Below are positions 34,603 to 43,261 of a stretch of DNA of 64,000 bases, piece after piece. Position numbers and translations under genes: made by a program. The notes under the pieces were generated by a model. The model was not told the origin of the DNA. It saw only the letters and a program-made list of their open reading frames with translations, and ran no database searches. The stretch's first letter is position 1; every line of letters starts with the position of its first letter. Location: positions 68,967 to 132,966 of the forward strand of contig DAIPBO010000007.1 of the NCBI GenBank assembly GCA_036774405.1. Direction: 5' to 3'. This DNA is from JAAYDS01 sp012729155. Its GTDB lineage: Bacteria > Chloroflexota > Anaerolineae > UBA1429.

Positions 34603-35603
34603 AGTTCTCCCATCCATTGCTTGATCTCGGTGACGTCCTGCCCGAGAAGCGCCGACCGCGCCCTATCGTCAGGTGCCATCTGCTCGGCCAGAGTCGTCAA
34701 CAGCGCCGCAGCTGTTTGAGCATGCATCAGTTGCGTGCGCACAGCCGCTGCGCCAGGCAGCCCTTTGATGTATTGCACCACATGCTTGCGAAATGACACC
34801 ACCCCGCGCCGCTCACCATAGTGCAGCACCGACATGTGTAGATGCTTTGCCAGCACGCCAAGTCGTTCAGCCAGGGGCACCGCGAAAAGGTCTCGCCGCT
34901 GAAACAGCCAGGGATTGCCGATGGCGCCGCGGGCGGCCATAGCCGCCGCGCAGCCGGTCGAGTCTACGATGGCGTCTGCCGAGGCGACATCTATGATGTC
35001 GCCATTGGCGATGACCGGAATACTCACCGCCTTGCGCACCTCACAGATCGCTGCCCAGTCGGCCCGACCCTGATATGCCTGAGACCGCGTGCGCCCATGT
35101 ACACAGATGGCCGCAGCCCCAGCCTGTTCGAGCAGGCGGGCAACCTCGACATGGTTGCGAGTGACATCGTCCCAGCCCAGGCGAATCTTGGCGGTCACTG
35201 GCACCGGCGAACAACCCACTGCCGCTGCCATCACCTCGGCCGCCAATTCTGGCTCGCGCAGCAAGCCCGCCCCGCGACCACCCTGCACCACTTTGCGGGC
35301 GGGGCACCCCATATTCAGATCGATCACGGCCGGCTGCAACGGCAACACCCGCGCAATAGCCTTTACGACGCGGTCGGGATCGCGCGTGAGCAGCTGAATA
35401 CCAAGGGGACGCTCACCCACATAATAGGTAATCAGCGGCCTACGCGCACGCCGCCGCGCCAGGATGGCATCGTCGGGAACGATGGGCACATAGCTCAGCA
35501 CCGCACCCATGCTGCGGCACAGCAGACGAAAGGGCGCATCGCCAAAGCCGTCCAGCGGCGCCAACAACAGGCCATCGGCGAGTTCGAGCGAGCCAATCCG
35601 CAT
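34593..35603 (-). CDS. dus: tRNA-dihydrouridine synthase, DusB-type
   Basis: 336 residues. TIM barrel with FMN; early motif LAPLDGFGDAPFR, then LNMGCPARKVVQGG with the catalytic Cys of DusB-like enzymes, RLGWDD, CVHGRTRSQAYQG and ANGDI. It reduces uridines in the D loop of tRNA. An in-frame TTG at 35642 overlaps the pfkB stop, but ATG 35603 has CGGAG at good spacing and fits family length. It sits between a sugar kinase and a NifX-like gene, an odd setting for a tRNA enzyme. Confidence 0.94.
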   Translation of the reverse strand: MRIGSLELADGLLLAPLDGFGDAPFRLLCRSMGAVLSYVPIVPDDAILARRRARRPLITYYVGERPLGIQLLTRDPDRVVKAIARVLPLQPAVIDLNMGCPARKVVQGGRGAGLLREPELAAEVMAAAVGCSPVPVTAKIRLGWDDVTRNHVEVARLLEQAGAAAICVHGRTRSQAYQGRADWAAICEVRKAVSIPVIANGDIIDVASADAIVDSTGCAAAMAARGAIGNPWLFQRRDLFAVPLAERLGVLAKHLHMSVLHYGERRGVVSFRKHVVQYIKGLPGAAAVRTQLMHAQTAAALLTTLAEQMAPDDRARSALLGQDVTEIKQWMGELCA

Positions 35604-35638
35604 GCGCACTGTCTCCGAGGCAGTGGAGCCTGCACAAC

Positions 35639-36787
35639 TCAACGATCGGTCCTCTTGCCACCGCCCTGCGCCTGCGCTCGAAGCAGTGCCTGCACCTCTG
35701 ACCTGGTCACCATAGGCAGATCGAACATCAGGGTTTGTTTGAGCAAGGTCATGGCGTCGCCTACATTCACACCCTTGCGCAGCGCAGATGAAGGCTCAGG
35801 GTCGGTCAATAGACCATAGTAGAAGCCTGCGTTCCACGTATCACCACCGCCGAGGCGGTCGCACAAGGTCACCGGGCGCACCTGTTCAGAGCGATAGTAG
35901 TTGCCCGAGCTGTCGAGGGCCGCCGATTCCCAACGATGCTGCTCAAAGCTGTCGGGGTAGCGAATGGTGACGGCTGCGATGGTCAGCGCAAAGCGTGCGA
36001 TGACCCCCTCAAGAAAGGCCCCCAGGTCATCGTCTGCGATGCGGCCAAACTCGCCCTGGACCAGCTCGTGCGCCGAGTAGCGGCCCGCGCCCAGGCCATA
36101 GAGCTGCGCCATATCTTCGATGCTGGTGATGAGCACATCCACATGCTCTTGGAGCAACGGCGTCATCACCGCAACCGCCTGTTCGGCGCTCCACAGTGTA
36201 CTGCGATAGTTGTAATCCACACCAACCAGACAGTCGGCTGGCTTGGCGGCCACAGCCTCGTCAAGCGCCTCAAGGCAGTAGTTGTGTTCATAGCCACTAT
36301 GAGCACTGAGGCCGAAGGTGATGCCCGAGGCATGCAGTAACCGGCAATTGCGCAGAGCTCGACGCCAGTCGACCATGCCTGCGCCCAGCCGACTGGCGGC
36401 AGAGTGCATACGCTGGTACCAGCCCGCATCACGACGAGGCGTACGGCCGATCTCGTAGAGCAACCTCCCCATAAGCTCGGCGCGAGGCGCCCAACAAAAG
36501 TGACTCGTGTCGATGCCCTGTGAACGAGCGAGATCACGCAGGGCCCAGCCATAAGGGTTATCGGGCGTGCGCGTGACAAAGGCGGTGTCAATACCCAGGC
36601 GCTGCAGTCCCATGGCCAGCGTAAACTCACTCCCCGCCATCGAGAGATGCACCTGTCTCGTGCGCTCGAGCCTCTCGCTATCAGCCGGCGTGTCGCGCAC
36701 CATTACCTCGCCCAACGTCACAAAGGCGGGCCCACCAGCGTTAAGCGTTGCCAGGTCATCTTGCAGGATGTTGATCGTCGTCGCCAC
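35639..36787 (-). CDS. PfkB family carbohydrate kinase (2-keto-3-deoxygluconate kinase-like)
   Basis: 382 residues, somewhat long for the family (about 310-340). Substrate end FVTLGEVMVRDTP and GSEFTLAMGLQRLG; the second signature is DRLGGGDTWNAGFYYGL, carrying the catalytic Asp of the GGGD motif. The overall pattern best fits KDG kinase, which feeds the Entner-Doudoroff or uronate route. Such a role would suit the nearby glycosidases. Start GTG 36787 has GGGAGG at 7 bases. First gene of the leftward operon; the opposite promoter drives the UroD-PurO operon. Confidence 0.88.
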   Translation of the reverse strand: MATTINILQDDLATLNAGGPAFVTLGEVMVRDTPADSERLERTRQVHLSMAGSEFTLAMGLQRLGIDTAFVTRTPDNPYGWALRDLARSQGIDTSHFCWAPRAELMGRLLYEIGRTPRRDAGWYQRMHSAASRLGAGMVDWRRALRNCRLLHASGITFGLSAHSGYEHNYCLEALDEAVAAKPADCLVGVDYNYRSTLWSAEQAVAVMTPLLQEHVDVLITSIEDMAQLYGLGAGRYSAHELVQGEFGRIADDDLGAFLEGVIARFALTIAAVTIRYPDSFEQHRWESAALDSSGNYYRSEQVRPVTLCDRLGGGDTWNAGFYYGLLTDPEPSSALRKGVNVGDAMTLLKQTLMFDLPMVTRSEVQALLRAQAQGGGKRTDR

Positions 36788-36817
36788 GTGCGCACCTCCC
36801 AGGGCTCCTCTATGTCC

Positions 36818-36846
36818 AGTCTAGCGCTGCGAGGCTCACACGCCAA
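36818..36846 (-). promoter_or_regulatory. promoter of the pfkB-dus-NifX-amrA operon
   Basis: Minus strand TTGGCG (36846-36841), 17 bases, TAGACT (36823-36818). Confidence 0.5.
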
Positions 36847-36868
36847 AACATGGCGAGCACGGCCTGCG

Positions 36869-36897
36869 TTGACGCTCGTGCGTCGAGACGATACAAT
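36869..36897 (+). promoter_or_regulatory. promoter of the UroD-PurO-UroD-GH38 operon
   Basis: TTGACG (36869-36874), 17 bases, TACAAT (36892-36897). Its -35 box lies 22 bases from the -35 box of the opposite pfkB promoter. Confidence 0.65.
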
Positions 36898-36923
36898 CAC
36901 AGCATCCCAAACCAGGGGGAGCC

Positions 36924-37994
36924 ATGCCGCAAGAGACGATGACGCCGCGCGAACGCTGGCAGGCCGTGCTGGCGCGTCAGCAGCCCGATCGCACGCCCAT
37001 GGACTATTGGACCACGCCCGAGGCGCACCAGCGCCTCAAGGCCCACCTCGGCGTGTCTGGCGACCTCGAGCTATTTGAGCGGCTGCATATCGACCGTCCG
37101 GCCAGCGCAGGGCCGCGCTATGTCGGGCCGCCTCTGGCGCCCGACGAGGATATCTTTGGCGTGCGCTATCGTGATGTGAGCTATGGCCTGGGGAGTTATC
37201 GTGAAGCGGTGACACACCCCCTGGCTGCCTATACCTCAGTGGAAGAGCTCGAGGCCAACTACCGCTGGCCCAGTCCCAGCTGGTGGGCTTATGATCGCGT
37301 TGCTGCAGAGATGGCGCCATGGCGAGACTACCCCATCGCAGGCGGCGGGTCAGAGCCGTTCCTTACCTACAAGAACCTACGAGGAGATGAGCAGGCCTTT
37401 GTCGATCTCGCCATGCACCCCGAGATCGTACACCACTGTCTGGACAGGCTCTTTGACCTTGCCTACATCAACACTGCTCGCATCCTAGAGGCAATCCCAG
37501 GGCAGGTCACCTACTGCTACGTGGCTGAGGATATGGGCAGTCAGACGGGCCTGCTCTTTTCGCCACGGCACATCCGCACCTTCCTGATCCCGCGGATGAA
37601 GCGGATGATCGACCTGGCCCACAGCGCGGGCGCCTACGTATTCTACCATAGCGATGGCGCTGTACGAGCAATCTTGCCGGACATGATCGCCGCCGGCATC
37701 GACATTCTCAATCCCATTCAGTGGCGCTGCACGGGCATGGAGCGTGTCCCACTCAAGCGAGACTTTGGTCAACAGGTGGTGCTGCACGGCGGCGTTGATA
37801 ACCAGTACACCCTCGCTTTTGGGTCGGTGCAAGAGGTGCGTGACGAGGTGATCGAGAACCTGCGCAGCCTCGGAGCTGGCGGCGGATACATCCTGGCGCC
37901 TTGCCACAACATCCAGCCTATCAGCCCACCAGAGAACATCATCGCACTGTATGAAGCCGGATATCATGAGGGCTGGAGCTCAGCAGGAGGATAG
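36924..37994 (+). CDS. UroD-superfamily protein (first copy)
   Basis: 356 residues with a uroporphyrinogen decarboxylase-like barrel: TPRERWQAVLARQQPDRTP at the start (common in methyltransferase-type members), FYHSDGAVRAILPDMIAAGIDILNPIQ in the middle and GGYILAPCHNIQP at the end. True HemE has a conserved FAGSWAxLL block and Arg pair that I do not see. The superfamily also includes MtaA/CmuA-type methyltransferases; the His and the late Cys-His may bind zinc. A role on a non-porphyrin substrate is more likely than haem synthesis. Start behind GGGGGAG. One base separates it from the next gene. Confidence 0.88.
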   Translation: MPQETMTPRERWQAVLARQQPDRTPMDYWTTPEAHQRLKAHLGVSGDLELFERLHIDRPASAGPRYVGPPLAPDEDIFGVRYRDVSYGLGSYREAVTHPLAAYTSVEELEANYRWPSPSWWAYDRVAAEMAPWRDYPIAGGGSEPFLTYKNLRGDEQAFVDLAMHPEIVHHCLDRLFDLAYINTARILEAIPGQVTYCYVAEDMGSQTGLLFSPRHIRTFLIPRMKRMIDLAHSAGAYVFYHSDGAVRAILPDMIAAGIDILNPIQWRCTGMERVPLKRDFGQQVVLHGGVDNQYTLAFGSVQEVRDEVIENLRSLGAGGGYILAPCHNIQPISPPENIIALYEAGYHEGWSSAGG

Positions 37995-37995
37995 C

Positions 37996-38604
37996 ATGTA
38001 CATCGGCCGTTTTGTGGTGGTGGGCCAGACCCCCGCCGGCACGCCCTATCTGGGCTATCGTGTCTCGTCGCGATCGTTTCCCAATCGTCGCATTGCCGTA
38101 GGTGACGATCGTGCCGTGGTGTTGCCATCGGCAGACGCGCCGCCCACCGACAACCCCTACGTCAGCTACAACTGCGCACGCATCCTCGGCGATACGGCAG
38201 TAGTAGCCAATGGAAGCCACGTGGACCCGATCATCGATAAGGTGAGCATCGGCTATGGCCTGCGCGATGCTATCGCCCTGTCGCTGCTCGCCATGGATTA
38301 TGAACATGACGTCTACAACACGCCACGCATCGTGGCCGCCATCGATGGCGCCGGCGAGGGCTACATCGGTATCATCACAGAAGATAAACTCCTGGTCACA
38401 GCTGCGCCCGTGTCAGCTGGCAGAGCGCTGCTCATTGCCACCTATGAAGTCACAGAGCCGACCGCGTTTGAGCTGCCAGGCTCCTGTCCCGACGAACTGG
38501 TGAATGCCCTTATGGACTGCGAATACGAGCTGCCCGTTGCCGGCCTGGTCGTCATGCCGGTAGACGACGAGTATATGCTCACAGCGCGATCTGTAATCGC
38601 CTGA
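37996..38604 (+). CDS. purO: archaeal-type IMP cyclohydrolase (PurO-like)
   Basis: 202 residues, the PurO length. The N-terminus MYIGRFVVVGQTP, the block YRVSSRSFPNRRIAV and later YVSYNCARI, ANGSHVDPIIDKV and AMDYEHDVYNTPRI follow the archaeal PurO pattern almost word for word. PurO closes FAICAR to IMP in archaea that lack the bacterial PurH cyclohydrolase domain. ATG 37996 follows AGGAGG and is one base after the UroD-like stop. Its position between two UroD-like genes and a mannosidase, with no other purine gene in sight, raises the possibility of a side function. Confidence 0.9.
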   Translation: MYIGRFVVVGQTPAGTPYLGYRVSSRSFPNRRIAVGDDRAVVLPSADAPPTDNPYVSYNCARILGDTAVVANGSHVDPIIDKVSIGYGLRDAIALSLLAMDYEHDVYNTPRIVAAIDGAGEGYIGIITEDKLLVTAAPVSAGRALLIATYEVTEPTAFELPGSCPDELVNALMDCEYELPVAGLVVMPVDDEYMLTARSVIA

Positions 38605-38659
38605 GCGCTTCTGGCAGAGCAGGCCAGAGATACCAACCAGCGAGGAGAGCCAGCCCGAA

Positions 38660-39688
38660 ATGCAGAAGCAAGCCGTCATCGACCAGATCTCACATCGCGA
38701 GACCTCGGTAGTGCCCTACACGTTATCGTTCGAGGGCGATGTCGCCGAGCGCCTGGATGCCCACTATGGCAGTCGTGCCTGGCGCGCCCAAATCGATCAG
38801 GCCATCGTCCAGGCGCCCATCCCTGCGCTGGGCGTCGATCTCGATGTAACGCCCACAGTTACTGATCCGTACGGCACCACTTGGCAGACGGATCGGCGCC
38901 CCTTTCACCAACTCGAGGCGCCTCTGAAGGAGCCATCGCTCGAAGGCTATGTCTTTCCAGACGTCGATTCGTACGTCTCTGACGCTTATCTGGCCCAGGT
39001 GAGGGCCGCCATCGAGGCCGCCCCTGAGCGCTTCTGGGTGGTTGGCTACTCGTTTGGGCTGTTCGAACGTACCTGGTGCCTCCGCGGGTTCACCAACGCG
39101 CTGGCCGATGCCGCAAGCGAGCCAGCCTTTTACGCAGAACTGGTCGAGGCCATCGCCGAGCATCAACTGGCGATCATCGACAAGCTCCTGACTTTGCCCA
39201 TCGACGGCATCATGGGCAGCGATGATTGGGGCTATCAAGATGGCATCTTGCTGGGGCCCAGACTTTGGCGCAAGTTCATCAAGCCGCAGTTGGCGCGCCT
39301 GCATAAGCGCATCCATGCCGCCGGCAAGTTCACTCTAAGCCATTGCTGTGGCAGTGTCGCTGAGATCATGCCAGATCTGATCGAGATCGGGCTGGATGTA
39401 CTGGAGAGCGTACAGCCTGAGGCCCGCGGCATGAGCCCCTACGAGCTCAAACGCAAGTATGGCGATGAGATCACCTTCTGGGGCGGGCTGGGCTCGCAAT
39501 CGACAGTGCCCTTTGGCAGCCCAGCAGAGATACGCGCCGAAGTGGGCAGGCTGTGCCAGCACATGACGCGCGGGGGTGGCTACATTCTGGCGCCAGCCAA
39601 AGCGCTGCAGCCCGAGACGCCCACTCTCAATGCTGCTGCCGTGGTTGAGTCATTCCTCGATGCCACCGGCACGCCGCTCGCACTATGA
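38660..39688 (+). CDS. UroD-superfamily protein (second copy)
   Basis: 342 residues. Same fold as the copy at 36.9 kb but diverged: LSFEGDVAERLDAHYG at the start, GIMGSDDWGYQDG in the centre, TLSHCCGSVAEIMPDLIEIGLDVLESVQPEA and GGYILAPAKALQPETP at the end. It has a Cys-Cys after the conserved His (SHCCG), where the first copy has SDG, and lacks the late Cys-His. The two copies therefore differ at the metal or substrate site. 55 bases follow the PurO-like gene, and the mannosidase begins 29 bases later. Confidence 0.88.
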   Translation: MQKQAVIDQISHRETSVVPYTLSFEGDVAERLDAHYGSRAWRAQIDQAIVQAPIPALGVDLDVTPTVTDPYGTTWQTDRRPFHQLEAPLKEPSLEGYVFPDVDSYVSDAYLAQVRAAIEAAPERFWVVGYSFGLFERTWCLRGFTNALADAASEPAFYAELVEAIAEHQLAIIDKLLTLPIDGIMGSDDWGYQDGILLGPRLWRKFIKPQLARLHKRIHAAGKFTLSHCCGSVAEIMPDLIEIGLDVLESVQPEARGMSPYELKRKYGDEITFWGGLGSQSTVPFGSPAEIRAEVGRLCQHMTRGGGYILAPAKALQPETPTLNAAAVVESFLDATGTPLAL

Positions 39689-39717
39689 TGCCCGTCTCAC
39701 CGCCCTTAGGAGCAGCC

Positions 39718-42438
39718 ATGTCACCGCGACGCGCTCATTATGTCTTGAGCACTCACTGGGACCGCGAATGGTATCAACCGTTTCAGCACTATCGCCATCG
39801 ACTCGTGCACTTGCTCGATGGCATACTGGACGGGTTACTCTCAGGTGAACTGCAGGGCCCATTCACCTGCGATGGCCAGGCCATCATCCTCGATGACTAT
39901 CTCGAGGTGCGCCCCGAACGCGCCGATGCCGTGCGCCAGCTGGTGGCCAGCGGTAAGCTGATCGTTGGGCCGTGGTATGTGCTGCCCGACGAGTTCCTGG
40001 TGTCGGGCGAGGCGTTGATCCGCAACCTGCGCCTGGGGCGTGAGATAGCGCGACGGATGGGCGGTGAGCCCTCGAACGCAGGCTTTGTTTGCGACATCTT
40101 TGGACATAACAGCCAAATGCCTCAGATTCTGGCGGGGTTCGGCATCCCGATGGCGTTCATCTGGAGGGGCGTCAACGAGAACGGCAAACGACTCGCCCGC
40201 TGGGTGGGCGCTGACGGCACTGAGGTGTTGGCCTATCGCTTTGAATCGCGGGGCTACTCGAGCTATGCTGGCGCCGTCCGGGGCTCTTTTGAGCACGGAG
40301 GCGAGCTCGAACCCGATCCCGAGGAGATCGACGAACGTCTCGATGCGTTCTTGACCGAGCTGCTCCAACAGACCGAAACAGATAGCGTGCTGCTGTTCGA
40401 CGGCGGCGACCATCAGGAGTGGGATCGTCACGCCTACCGTGTGCTGGCCACTCGCTTGCACGCCCCATCGAGCGTCGCAGAGTTCGTGCACACCTCACTC
40501 GACGAGTTTTCCGCAGAGGCGCTGGCCCAGCGAGAGCGCGTGTCGACGGTGCACCATGGCGAATTGCGCGAACCGGGCCGCTGGACCAATGACCGCGACA
40601 GCCAGTGGCTCATACCGGGTGTGCTCTCGAGCCGCATGCCGCTCAAGCAAGCCAACGCTGCCTGTCAGGCATTGCTGTGCCACTGGGCCGAACCACTGGC
40701 TACACTGGCCGCACAGGCACTACACGAGAGCTATCCACAAGGATTCCTGGATGTGGCCTGGCGATGGCTGCTGCAGAATCAGCCCCACGACTCGATCTGC
40801 GGCTGCAGCATCGACCAGGTGCACGACGACATGCGCTATCGCTTTAGCCAGTGCCAGCAGATCGGCACTCGATTGCGGGATGAGAGCGCCCGCACACTGG
40901 CCGCCAACGTGTCGTCGCCCATGCCTGAAGACTCGCTGCGCGTCGTGCTCTTTAACCCCCTGCCAAGGCCGGTGGAGCAGATCGTCGACCTGACCCTGCA
41001 GACACCCAGCAGTTGGGCGACGTTCAACGAGTTCTTTGGCTTTGAGCCCAAGCCCGCCTTCCGCATCTGTGATACGACGGGGCAAGAGTTGCCCTATCAG
41101 CGGCTCAGCCAGTTAATGAACCAGCCCAAGACTCGCATCACCACAGTGCGCTTCCCCGAGAGTTATCTCACGAATGACGTTGGCGTGGCAGTGCCTGTCA
41201 GTCTGCCCGCCATGGGCTATACGACCCTCACCATCTCGCAAGACGCCACTGGCGCACCCACCCGCCATCCGCAAACGCCCAACCTGGTGAGCAGTGAGCG
41301 TTCACTCGAGAATGAGTATATGTCGGTCACCGTCAACCCCAACGGCAGCATCGAGATGCTGGACAAGCGCACTGGAGTGCACTACGAACGGCTGCTCACT
41401 TTTGAGGATGCCGCCGACATCGGCGATGGCTGGTATCACGGCCAGGCGGTGAACGACCAGGTAGTGAGCAGCACCGGCTCAGCGGCCGAGGTGGCGGTGG
41501 TGGCCGATGGGCCGCAGCTGGGCGCTCTCAGCGTGCGCACCCAGCTGCGGCTGCCGGCCGAGTTTGACTGGCTCAACATGGGCCGCGGTCGCAGATACGA
41601 GACCCTGGCGCTCGACAGTCGTATCATCCTGCGGCGAGGTGCGCGTCACATCGAGGTCGAGACGAAAGTAGACAACACCGTTCAGGATCACCGTCTGCGG
41701 GTTCTGCTTCCCACAGGCGCCAGCACCGAAACGTTCTGGACCGACACGCCCTTTGATGCTGTCGAGCGCCCCATTGCCTTGCGCACCGACAATCACCTCT
41801 ATCGAGAGCTTGAAGTCGAGGGCAAGCCGCAGCAGAGCTGGAGCGCGGTGTGGGACGGGGCGCGAGGTCTGGCCGTCATCGCCCAAGGGCTGCCCGAGGT
41901 GGCTGTCAGAGACCAGTGCGACCGCCCCATCGCGTTGACTCTTTATCGCAGCACCCGCCGCACCGTGGGCACCGCTGGTGAGCCTGGCGGCCAACTGCTG
42001 CAACCAATCGTCTGCCGCTACTGGGTGGCACCGCTGGCCTCGGCGCCCGACCCTGTGGAGCTGAGTGAGATGGGCATAACGATCAACACCGGCGTGCACG
42101 TCGTGCAGCTCACGCACGACGACCTGCCCAAGCATCGGCCAAAGACAACCCTCGCTCCTACGCTGAGCGCCTTGACCCTCGATGGTGCGGCGGTACTGAC
42201 GAGCCTGCGCCAGGTCGGCGATGCGGTAGAGTTACGGTTGAGTAACCTGCATACCCAGAGCGAGCGATTGCGCATCGTATTGGGGCCGCCGCTACAGCAT
42301 CTGAGGCGCGCAACACTCGTCGACCTAGAGGGCCACGCCCTGGGCGCGCCCTGGGCGCTCGACGGTGGCGTCTGTGAGTTGACTCTCGGCCCAAAGAAGA
42401 TCGTGACCATCTGCCTCAGCGTTGAGACCAGATTTTAA
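39718..42438 (+). CDS. GH38 alpha-mannosidase
   Basis: 906 residues. The GH38 zinc motif STHWDREWY has H13 and D15; the nucleophile is D126 in FVCDIFGHNSQM, and QNQPHDSICGCSIDQVHDD is the third catalytic block. The middle helices and the C-terminal beta domains follow (about 470-900). It cleaves alpha-mannosides with retention; no signal peptide, so it acts inside the cell. ATG 39718 has TTAGGAG ahead; the in-frame ATG at 39685 overlaps the previous stop but lacks a ribosome site. Last gene of the operon. Confidence 0.95.
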   Translation: MSPRRAHYVLSTHWDREWYQPFQHYRHRLVHLLDGILDGLLSGELQGPFTCDGQAIILDDYLEVRPERADAVRQLVASGKLIVGPWYVLPDEFLVSGEALIRNLRLGREIARRMGGEPSNAGFVCDIFGHNSQMPQILAGFGIPMAFIWRGVNENGKRLARWVGADGTEVLAYRFESRGYSSYAGAVRGSFEHGGELEPDPEEIDERLDAFLTELLQQTETDSVLLFDGGDHQEWDRHAYRVLATRLHAPSSVAEFVHTSLDEFSAEALAQRERVSTVHHGELREPGRWTNDRDSQWLIPGVLSSRMPLKQANAACQALLCHWAEPLATLAAQALHESYPQGFLDVAWRWLLQNQPHDSICGCSIDQVHDDMRYRFSQCQQIGTRLRDESARTLAANVSSPMPEDSLRVVLFNPLPRPVEQIVDLTLQTPSSWATFNEFFGFEPKPAFRICDTTGQELPYQRLSQLMNQPKTRITTVRFPESYLTNDVGVAVPVSLPAMGYTTLTISQDATGAPTRHPQTPNLVSSERSLENEYMSVTVNPNGSIEMLDKRTGVHYERLLTFEDAADIGDGWYHGQAVNDQVVSSTGSAAEVAVVADGPQLGALSVRTQLRLPAEFDWLNMGRGRRYETLALDSRIILRRGARHIEVETKVDNTVQDHRLRVLLPTGASTETFWTDTPFDAVERPIALRTDNHLYRELEVEGKPQQSWSAVWDGARGLAVIAQGLPEVAVRDQCDRPIALTLYRSTRRTVGTAGEPGGQLLQPIVCRYWVAPLASAPDPVELSEMGITINTGVHVVQLTHDDLPKHRPKTTLAPTLSALTLDGAAVLTSLRQVGDAVELRLSNLHTQSERLRIVLGPPLQHLRRATLVDLEGHALGAPWALDGGVCELTLGPKKIVTICLSVETRF

Positions 42439-42449
42439 CGCTCGCGGGG

Positions 42450-42478
42450 TTGGGCAGGTTGCCACGGTGTGATATAAT
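42450..42478 (+). promoter_or_regulatory. promoter of carD
   Basis: TTGGGC (42450-42455), 17 bases, consensus TATAAT (42473-42478). It leaves a leader of about 190 bases. Confidence 0.65.
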
Positions 42479-42571
42479 GAATGAGGCTGGCTGTTGGCCA
42501 GCACCACATTGGACTGATGAACGGTGAACGCGCGACAAGGGTGTTGCGCCAAGCAAGAGGCGCTGATCGCC

Positions 42572-42606
42572 GGGGCCGCCGCAGACTGCACAACCGGAGC
42601 GGCCCC
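42572..42606 (+). other. hairpin within the carD leader
   Basis: GGGGCCGC (42572-42579) pairs with GCGGCCCC (42599-42606) over a 19-base loop and is followed by TTCT. It could act as an attenuator in the long leader. The rest of 42485-42671 shows no other feature. Confidence 0.35.
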
Positions 42607-42672
42607 TTCTACCTAAAGGCGCAGGGCAGCGAATCCCCTGCCAGAGCTGCGACCTCATCGAGGAAGGTGTTC

Positions 42673-43176
42673 ATGTTTCCTATTGGCGCCAAAGTGGTGC
42701 ACCCCTGCTACGGCGCGGGCACGATTGTCCGCATCACCGAAAAGGCCATCGGCGACAGCAACCATGCCTACTATATCATCAGTACCGTCTCTCGACCGAT
42801 GGAGTTGATGGTGCCTGTTGAGCGCGCTGAAGAGGTCAAGCTGCGTCCGGTAGGCCAGGCCGACGAACTCCATGACCAGCTGATCGCCTGCGCGCAAGAG
42901 CTGCCACCAGAGCATTTTGGGCAAGACCTTCGTCAGCGCCAGACTTCGATGCGAGACCTGCTCAAGTCGGGCTCCTTTCATCTGGTTGCCCAGGTAGCCC
43001 GTACGCTGGCTGCGCTGAACACGCGGCGCCCTTTGGGCACTGTCGATCGACAGCTGTTCGACCAGGGCAAAGATCTGTTGGCCGGTGAACTGGCACTGTC
43101 TGCAGGGCACGATATCGAGCAGGCGATGCAGATCGTACAACAACACCTCTCGACGCAGTTCGACACCGGAGCCTGA
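42673..43176 (+). CDS. carD: CarD family transcription regulator
   Basis: 167 residues. The N-terminal RNA-polymerase-interacting Tudor-like domain reads MFPIGAKVVHPCYGAGTIV through about residue 60; the rest is the helical DNA-contacting domain. CarD proteins stabilise open complexes at rRNA and stress promoters in bacteria that lack Fis. ATG 42673 follows GGAAGG; the frame is open into the leader but uses no ribosome site there. Likely coregulated with nothing else: the PHP gene begins 85 bases later with a poor ribosome site. Confidence 0.93.
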   Translation: MFPIGAKVVHPCYGAGTIVRITEKAIGDSNHAYYIISTVSRPMELMVPVERAEEVKLRPVGQADELHDQLIACAQELPPEHFGQDLRQRQTSMRDLLKSGSFHLVAQVARTLAALNTRRPLGTVDRQLFDQGKDLLAGELALSAGHDIEQAMQIVQQHLSTQFDTGA

Positions 43177-43261
43177 GAGCACCTTTCTGACGCCGCCGGA
43201 GACATGTCTGCTCGGGCGGCCCTCGTTTGGCCACAAGTCATCGCATAGGAACACAGGCAAG

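Noticed and set aside
36924..39688. Haem biosynthesis genes
   Set aside because: The UroD-like proteins lack the HemE FAGSWA block and no hem gene is near.
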